A DNA stretch of 64,000 nucleotides from Parus major (taxonomy: Eukaryota > Chordata > Aves > Passeriformes > Paridae). Below the pieces are notes generated by a model. The model had not been told where the DNA came from and searched no databases. It saw nothing but the letters and a program-made list of their open reading frames with translations. Every line of letters starts with the position of its first letter. Position 1 is the stretch's first letter. The position numbers were made by a program, and so were the translations under genes. Where the stretch lies: the NCBI RefSeq assembly GCF_001522545.3, contig NC_031770.1, positions 89,787,194 to 89,851,193 of the forward strand, in the 5' to 3' direction. Shown piece after piece: positions 61,001 to 64,000 of this stretch.

Positions 61001-62081
61001 AAACGTTGTAATTTGGAGGACTTTCGAGAAGCCTGAAATTTACAATTTTTTTGCTAGCAATCTGAGTTTAAATATCTTAACAGGTGTTTGGGAATGGAAT
61101 AGATACAACTCCTGTACAAACTTATTTGAATGCTGTTTCTGAAAGTTTGTTTAATGCAGTGATAATTCTTCTAAAGACAATGATGATTTTGTTAATAAAA
61201 GCAGCAAATCATGGCTAGGAAAATTGAAAATTTCTTCTTCCGTACTTACTTAAATTTCATCCAAATATGCAAAGAAGTCTGCCAGAAGGGATGCAAACTG
61301 TTAATCATAACTGTTCCCATGTTTTCATCCAAATCTAAATTAGCATAGCATGTTCTAACATGATACCATTACCTATTCTGCCGGAGACCCAGTTTCATAA
61401 AATGTCATCTATTCCTGGGTTTGTCCTGGACCCTGAACAATGAAATAAACCTTCACTTCACAGCTTGACCTTGTGTGATGAAATAGTAAGAAATACAGTA
61501 GATGTTTCAACTTGTAAAACCCAATTGTGACAGTTTGGTAGAATCCTACTTTTCTAAAATGTCACAGATCTTTGAAATACTTTTTTTGCCAGGTGGATGA
61601 AAACATGAAGGTGGCCCAGAAAAGAGATGCCGTACGACAGGGAATGTTCTACTTCAGAAAAGATATATGCAAAGGTATCACATCAAGTAATATGACTAAC
61701 ATAGTTGTGGACATTTAGCGCATTTCTTGCCTTTTAACCATTTTTCCCTTTGTCACACATGAAGGTGGAAATGCTGTTGTGGATGGATGTGGCTCTGCAC
61801 AGAATGGAACAGGCACCGACACAGAAGAGTACACCTTAATGAGCATTGATACAATTATCAATGGGAAGGTCATAGCCTCTTCTACCTGGAATACATTCTA
61901 TTCTACCCTCCTATAAACCAGACTGAGTGTGATTTATGCTTATTCTGTTCTCTTACACAGGAAGGAGTCTTTCCTGGTTTGATCCCAATTTTGAATTCCT
62001 ATCTTGAAAACATGGAAGTGGATGTGGACACAAGATGCACCATCCTAAACTATCTGAAGCTAATTAAAAAGAGAGCTTCTG
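30919..62081 (+). CDS. GCLC: Glutamate-cysteine ligase catalytic subunit, exons 1-15 (3' end outside window)
   Basis: GCLC joins glutamate and cysteine using ATP to form gamma-glutamylcysteine, the first and rate-limiting step of glutathione synthesis. It acts in the cytosol as a heterodimer with the modifier subunit GCLM. Exons are 30919-31068, 44896-45008, 45800-45982, 48583-48696, 49448-49506, 49598-49734, 55419-55493, 56359-56475, 57279-57417, 57943-58055, 58721-58813, 59537-59641, 61593-61674, 61765-61868 and 61961-62081. They total 1705 nt (568 codons plus 1 nt) in one unbroken frame with GT-AG introns. The start [14 protein letters not shown] has a G at -3 and at +4. Family landmarks include E50 and E52, E96 and E103 (the metal/substrate-site glutamates of eukaryotic GCL), P158, and the GMGNCCLQ pair (C249/C250) that includes the equivalent of human Cys249. 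Similarity to human is high throughout, with one extra residue near 225. The last coding exon, about 69 residues in human, is not in the window. Expression is probably controlled by the CpG island and its ARE/AP-1 element. Confidence 0.97.
34695..34719. repeat. Poly(T) tract
   Basis: A long T run interrupted by a few A bases (TTTATTTTTTTTTT...ATTTTTG). It is low-complexity intronic sequence with no attached transposon body recognised. Confidence 0.85.
39637..39792 (-). mobile_element. CR1 LINE 3' fragment in GCLC intron 1
   Basis: The + strand carries reverse-complement CR1 tail phrases: AGAATCACAGAATGGTTTG, AAGGGACCTTTGGAGATCAT, CACCAGGTTGCTCAAAGCCC, and CATCCAAACTGGCCTTGATC. The insertion is therefore on the minus strand. 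It is 5'-truncated and non-coding. Confidence 0.92.
40305..40790 (+). mobile_element. Candidate solo LTR (ERV-like) in GCLC intron 1
   Basis: The segment has LTR-like layout on +: a purine-rich U3-like part, a TATA-like GGTATAAAGC at about 40671, and AATAAA at about 40750, giving an R region of plausible length. It carries an AP-1/MARE-type TGCTGACTCA at 40518-40527. It adjoins a CR1 insertion. Ends, family and target-site duplication were not resolved, so the limits are approximate. Confidence 0.4.
40808..40996 (+). mobile_element. CR1 LINE 3' fragment in GCLC intron 1
   Basis: CR1 3'-end phrases are present in + orientation: GGTGGTCAGGCATTGGGGTA, TTACCCAGGGAGGTAATAAA, GTCACCATCCCTGAAGACGT, GTGCCATGATTTAGTGATAT, and AAGGTCTCTTCCAACCTTGA. 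It is truncated, diverged and non-coding. Confidence 0.92.
44896..45008 (+). CDS. GCLC: GCLC exon 2 (residues 51-88, split)
   Basis: Acceptor ACAAG precedes GTGGAATATATG (V51-E52-Y-M). The exon encodes [19 protein letters not shown] and ends with two bases of N88 before donor GTGAGT. It supplies E52 of the metal-site E-x-E pair. Confidence 0.96.
45009..45799 (+). other. GCLC: GCLC intron 2 (791 bp)
   Basis: An ordinary intron apart from a perfect 12-bp stem-loop at 45327-45359. Donor GTGAGT and acceptor TTATTATAG are canonical. Confidence 0.9.
45327..45359. repeat. Perfect 12-bp inverted repeat in intron 2
   Basis: CTTGCTCCTGTA (45327-45338) and its exact reverse complement (45348-45359) are separated by a 9-nt loop. 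It can fold as a stable hairpin in the pre-mRNA. The stem does not extend further, so it is not a typical pre-miRNA. Confidence 0.9.
45800..45982 (+). CDS. GCLC: GCLC exon 3 (residues 88-149, split both ends)
   Basis: Encodes [20 protein letters not shown] and continues with [12 protein letters not shown] to TSFPR. It contains E96 and E103, conserved active-site/metal-site glutamates, and R127, a position altered in human GCL deficiency. It ends with AG of R149 before donor GTGAGA. Confidence 0.96.
45983..48582 (+). other. GCLC: GCLC intron 3 (2.6 kb)
   Basis: AT-rich with no recognised transposon or exon. An A14 run lies at 48438-48451. Acceptor is TGTTACACAG. Confidence 0.9.
48583..48696 (+). 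CDS. GCLC: GCLC exon 4 (residues 149-187, split both ends)
   Basis: Encodes [20 protein letters not shown] and continues to NKHPRFS. P158, altered in a human GCL-deficiency allele, is conserved. The donor is GTAAGA. Confidence 0.96.
48697..49447 (+). other. GCLC: GCLC intron 4 (751 bp)
   Basis: An ordinary AT-rich intron with nothing recognised in it. The acceptor is TTTTGTCATAG. Confidence 0.9.
49448..49506 (+). CDS. GCLC: GCLC exon 5 (residues 187-207, split both ends)
   Basis: A short 59-nt exon encoding [19 protein letters not shown], with donor GTGAGT. The split codon C|TA gives Leu207 where human has Ile, a conservative change. Confidence 0.95.
49507..49597 (+). other. GCLC: GCLC intron 5 (91 bp)
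   Basis: A very short intron with donor GTGAGT and acceptor TTCCACACAG. If retained, translation would stop at the TAA within the first codons (GTGAGTAA). Confidence 0.9.
49598..49734 (+). CDS. GCLC: GCLC exon 6 (residues 207-252)
   Basis: Encodes [14 protein letters not shown] through [17 protein letters not shown]. The C249-C250 pair corresponds to human C248-C249; human Cys249 takes part in heterodimer/holoenzyme disulfide behaviour. The acidic loop [14 protein letters not shown] is one residue longer than in human. Donor is GTAAAA. Confidence 0.96.
50462..51028 (+). mobile_element. Solo LTR nested in the outer element
   Basis: This approximately 567-bp segment starts TGTTGTGGTTTAAACCCAG and ends CCAGGACA (TG...CA). 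It contains phrases I recognise from a common passerine ERV LTR: GTGGGTTGAGATAAAAAC, CTGTCCCCGAGCAGCAATTG, AACATCAGTGTGTTATCAAC. It interrupts the outer repeat between GGGAAGG and GACTCATG. There is no internal retroviral sequence, so it is a solo LTR left by recombination. The target duplication is imperfect (AAGGGC versus AAGACT). Confidence 0.8.
51359..52216 (+). mobile_element. CR1 LINE 3' portion (858 bp) nested in the outer element
   Basis: Canonical CR1 3' sequence on +: the ORF2 end/3' UTR region with GGGGATGCTGGTTGACATCC, CACACCTGGAGTGCTGTGTC, CCAGTTCTGGGCCCCTCCC, CAAGCTGCACCAAGGGAGGT, CTGCCCTGGGAGGTGGTGGA, and an ATTGATTCTGTGAT terminus. It is flanked by the identical 8-mer GTGATCTC (51351-51358 and 52217-52224), a probable target-site duplication, although the CR1 tail itself resembles that word. 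It is 5'-truncated. Open frames across it are remnants. Confidence 0.93.
55419..55493 (+). CDS. GCLC: GCLC exon 7 (residues 253-277)
   Basis: Encodes [20 protein letters not shown] then ICPIV, phase 0 at both ends. Acceptor is CCAACAG and donor GTAAGT. Confidence 0.96.
55494..56358 (+). other. GCLC: GCLC intron 7 (865 bp)
   Basis: An ordinary AT-rich intron with no repeat or exon recognised. The acceptor is TTTCATTTTAG. Confidence 0.9.
56359..56475 (+). CDS. GCLC: GCLC exon 8 (residues 278-316)
   Basis: Encodes [20 protein letters not shown] and continues with [19 protein letters not shown]. This is one of the most conserved blocks of eukaryotic GCL. It is phase 0 at both ends with donor GTAAGC. 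Confidence 0.96.
56476..57278 (+). other. GCLC: GCLC intron 8 (803 bp)
   Basis: An AT-rich intron with nothing recognised. The acceptor ATTATATAG has a weak polypyrimidine tract. Confidence 0.9.
57279..57417 (+). CDS. GCLC: GCLC exon 9 (residues 317-363, split 3' end)
   Basis: Encodes [20 protein letters not shown] and continues through a [14 protein letters not shown] segment to EG. The last base is the first of the G363 codon. Donor is GTAAGT. Confidence 0.96.
57418..57942 (+). other. GCLC: GCLC intron 9 (525 bp)
   Basis: An ordinary intron with no repeat recognised. The acceptor is CATTTTGTAG. Confidence 0.9.
57943..58055 (+). CDS. GCLC: GCLC exon 10 (residues 363-400)
   Basis: Encodes [20 protein letters not shown] and continues with [17 protein letters not shown]. 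The donor is GTTACG, which departs from the consensus at +3 to +6. The exon end is fixed by frame with exon 11 and by family alignment. Confidence 0.95.
58056..58720 (+). other. GCLC: GCLC intron 10 (665 bp)
   Basis: Very AT-rich, with a (TA)n-like tract at 58079-58100 just after the donor and further TATATATA near 58303. The acceptor is TGCTTTGCAG. Confidence 0.9.
58079..58100. repeat. TA-rich microsatellite in intron 10
   Basis: ATATATATATAAATATATAA lies 24 bp downstream of the exon 10 donor. Confidence 0.85.
58721..58813 (+). CDS. GCLC: GCLC exon 11 (residues 401-431)
   Basis: Encodes [20 protein letters not shown] and continues with [11 protein letters not shown], phase 0 at both ends. 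Donor is GTAAGG. The FKPPPP segment includes the proline (P414 in human numbering) altered in a reported GCL-deficiency allele. Confidence 0.96.
58814..59536 (+). other. GCLC: GCLC intron 11 (723 bp)
   Basis: An intron without recognised repeats. The exon 11 frame stays open about 150 bp into it by chance. The acceptor is CATGTCTAG. Confidence 0.9.
59537..59641 (+). CDS. GCLC: GCLC exon 12 (residues 432-466)
   Basis: Encodes [20 protein letters not shown] and continues with [15 protein letters not shown]. It is identical to the human sequence as I know it. Phase 0 at both ends with donor GTAGGT. Confidence 0.96.
60248..60270. repeat. Perfect 10-bp stem-loop in intron 12
   Basis: CTATGCTGGA and its exact complement TCCAGCATAG are separated by a 3-nt AAA loop. 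Confidence 0.9.
60346..60373. repeat. Perfect 11-bp stem-loop in intron 12
   Basis: AATCATACCAT and ATGGTATGATT are exact reverse complements with a 6-nt ACATAC loop. A third partial copy of the arm (TTGGTATGA) follows directly. Confidence 0.9.
61593..61674 (+). CDS. GCLC: GCLC exon 13 (residues 467-494, split 3' end)
   Basis: Encodes [14 protein letters not shown], then [13 protein letters not shown], ending with G of the G494 codon. Residue 481 is Arg (CGA) where human has Leu. Donor is GTATCA. Confidence 0.95.
61675..61764 (+). other. GCLC: GCLC intron 13 (90 bp)
   Basis: A very short intron. Its length is a multiple of three, but it contains an in-frame TAG, so retention would truncate the protein. 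Acceptor is CACATGAAG. Confidence 0.9.
61765..61868 (+). CDS. GCLC: GCLC exon 14 (residues 494-528)
   Basis: Encodes [20 protein letters not shown] and continues with [14 protein letters not shown]. The segment [12 protein letters not shown] differs most from human within this C-terminal region but keeps its length. The donor GTCATA is a poor match to consensus; frame and alignment support it. Confidence 0.95.
61869..61960 (+). other. GCLC: GCLC intron 14 (92 bp)
   Basis: A very short intron after a weak donor. If retained it adds 16 codons and then a TAA at about 61917. The acceptor CTCTTACACAG is strong. Confidence 0.9.
61961..62081 (+). CDS. GCLC: GCLC exon 15 (residues 529-569, split 3' end)
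   Basis: Encodes [20 protein letters not shown] and continues with [20 protein letters not shown]. It ends with G of the G569 codon before donor GTATGT. This is the last GCLC exon in the window. Confidence 0.96.
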
Positions 62082-64000
62082 GTATGTTTGACATTTTTGG
62101 ATATTGACTTTCTTGGCATTTTTCAACCTCCAGTTGGATAAGACTGGTGGGAGCTGTGGGTGTCTCGTTAGCTGTTGAATCGTTAGAGCGAAGGACTGGA
62201 GTGCGTTCTCTGGCTTAAATCTTGTCCTGTCTATTTTTGATTTTTAATGTTTAGTGATCCATTTTTTAGAACTTAAATTAGGAGTAACTGATAGAGTGAC
62301 AATTATGGTTTAGATGGTAGTATATACCCAGGCCTTGATTTTGCTTTTCAACACTGTTTACTGCTGCTTTTGCTGCTGTATTGTCCATTTCGTAGTAGTC
62401 TAAACATACACATACATAGTCCACTTTGCCCTGTCAGTTGAGTATTGTAAGAGTATTTGAGACTGGGTCTGATACTTTGCCTGATATTACTGGTGTGACT
62501 CCAAAGCTTACTCCTCCAAAGCATTCTTAAGTCTAAACTCAGGTCTGCTAGATCATGGGACCTAGACTTTAGCTCACTGACAAGTCCTTCCACAAGTAGC
62601 AGAACTATAAGGCAGAGCAGAGCAGGCTCTTCCACTGTTTTTCCCACATTGCAGTGTTTTTCAAGACAGGTTATAATGACTGTTTGCTTATGTTTCTTTT
62701 TAATATGCAGCAGTATAATGAGTGAAAGATGCAGACTAAACTTAATTCAGAACTGTGTGCTTAACTGCATTGATGTAAATAATAATTCAGCTAGATGGTT
62801 AATTTTAGCCTCATAAGTCAAGATTTTTTTTTTCTTCCTCCCCATCCCGAGTTTTAAACTAAAGTGTTACATTCCTTTTTAATTCTTGAAAATTGCTGTA
62901 GAAGTTTCTAGGGTAAAGACTTTTCTAAAGCTGAGGTGGAAATCGGGATTTTATCTTATCTGGCAATTCACTAATTTAGCAGTTCTTCAGAATGGTAACA
63001 TGTTTTTAAACACCCCCTTGTCTGCTGGTTTGGGTTTTTTTCCTTCAGAGAAATGGTCTTGAGAAAACACGGAATTAATAACTCTACCAGGGTCTTTTTG
63101 CTAAGGCCTGGTGACCTGGGTCCAACCCCAGCTGCAGGTGTTCCCCACCAAAGAAAAGGTTTGCTACCTAGTGCAAAGTTTCAGGCATTGCAAAAGTCGG
63201 CTCCTGTATTTACACAGACCTAAAAGCTGTGAAAGCAAGGTAGATAAGAGTGTAGGTTTATAGTTCAGCTCTTATGAACTGAAATGACTTTTAAATGAGG
63301 CTTCTTAAAAGCTAGAATTCACAGAATAAAAAACCATTAGGTATTGTATTACCGTGCCACAATGTTTCTCATTTGTGAGCTTTGGATTATTCCAGTTTAC
63401 TCTTGATCTTAAATCAAATGTTCCTGATCTGTAGCCTGTTTAGTATGAGTCATATCCACAGAGTGGCCATTTTTCAGATTTCTCACATGGTGAACACAGC
63501 TCTCATGAGTTAAGATCACTGACACCTCAGCTGCTGTGGCTGTAACCTTGCCCCAGCATAATTCATTTGAGCTTCAGTCACCACCTTCCTGCAGCACAGC
63601 AAGATAATTACCCTCCTGGTCTTTGTATAGCTGGTGTGTGACTGCCACCACTCAAGTGAGACTACAGATCTGCTAGGCCAGCAGCAGCTGCTGACCGGCA
63701 CCAAATATTAATGAAAGCAGTACTGAGGTAGCAGCTTCAAGTTGTTCTTGTCCATGTGCTCTCATGGCTGCCCTCAGCGTGGTAATCACAGAACTTGATG
63801 AGCATTCACAGATTTCCATGATCTTTACCTTACCTTTCTTGAAGCAGATACACTTTTAGTCCCCCTGAAGTCATACAATAAGAAATTACACAATTCTATT
63901 ATATGCTTTTTGAAAAAAAGTAATTCTGTAGTTTTTCATGTTTAAATGCTCATCACAGGTATTCCATCATATGCCTTCTAGTTCCTGTGCTGTAGGATCA
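62082..64000 (+). other. GCLC: GCLC intron 15 (5' part)
   Basis: No match to the conserved final-exon sequence (the ELMTVARWMRE region) is found on the + strand up to 64000. The last coding exon and 3' UTR therefore lie outside. The stretch is ordinary AT-rich intron with a T-run near 62826 and no recognised repeat. Confidence 0.88.

Larger units (their letters stand above)
59642..61592 (+). other. GCLC: GCLC intron 12 (1.95 kb)
   Basis: An AT-rich intron containing two perfect short hairpins 75 bp apart (60248-60270 and 60346-60373). No transposon is recognised. The acceptor is TTTTTTTGCCAG. Confidence 0.9.

Noticed and set aside
1..64000. CRISPR arrays, bacterial operons, tRNA or rRNA genes, riboswitches
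   Set aside because: None was seen. The repeats are transposons, microsatellites or small duplications, and the window is vertebrate nuclear DNA.

Overview
This is nuclear DNA from a bird, most likely a passerine. The genes have vertebrate exon/intron structure, and the interspersed repeats are avian: CR1 3' ends, a CR1-tailed SINE with a tRNA-Ile-like head, and ERVL-type LTRs that I associate with songbird genomes. There is no bacterial-style gene organisation, so most open frames here are chance or repeat-derived.

Layout. Positions 1-414 are the 3' end of the KLHL31 coding sequence (C-terminal kelch repeats and stop codon), followed by AT-rich 3' UTR and flank. About 30 kb of intergenic DNA follows (roughly 0.9-30.4 kb), in which I recognise no gene. 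It holds a tRNA/CR1 SINE fragment, a CR1 fragment, an LTR-like segment, microsatellites, an isolated CpG-rich block near 9.2-9.7 kb and a distal NRF2/AP-1-type motif. From about 30.44 kb a strong CpG island carries the promoter and first exon of GCLC, the catalytic subunit of glutamate-cysteine ligase. Its exons 1-15 (568 complete codons plus one base) are on the + strand between 30919 and 62081, all with GT-AG introns and an unbroken frame. The last coding exon (about 69 residues by comparison with human) lies beyond 64000. KLHL31 followed by GCLC on the same strand is the same order and orientation as in mammals.

Function. GCLC catalyses the first, rate-limiting step of glutathione synthesis. 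Its promoter has a textbook antioxidant-response/MARE-type element with an embedded AP-1 core, an E-box about 20 bp downstream, and an 18-bp GC-rich tandem repeat in the presumed 5' UTR. KLHL31 is a muscle-enriched CUL3 adaptor, and nothing in the window links the two genes beyond conserved neighbourhood.

Most notable structures: a three-layer nested transposon in GCLC intron 6 (ERV-like element flanked by GTATA, interrupted by a solo LTR and by a CR1 flanked by GTGATCTC); a 70-bp tandem duplication in the KLHL31 3' UTR; a perfect 20-bp palindrome near 4.87 kb; and three perfect intronic hairpins. I found no convincing previously undescribed gene system. The findings are regulatory or structural candidates that need alignment or functional data.
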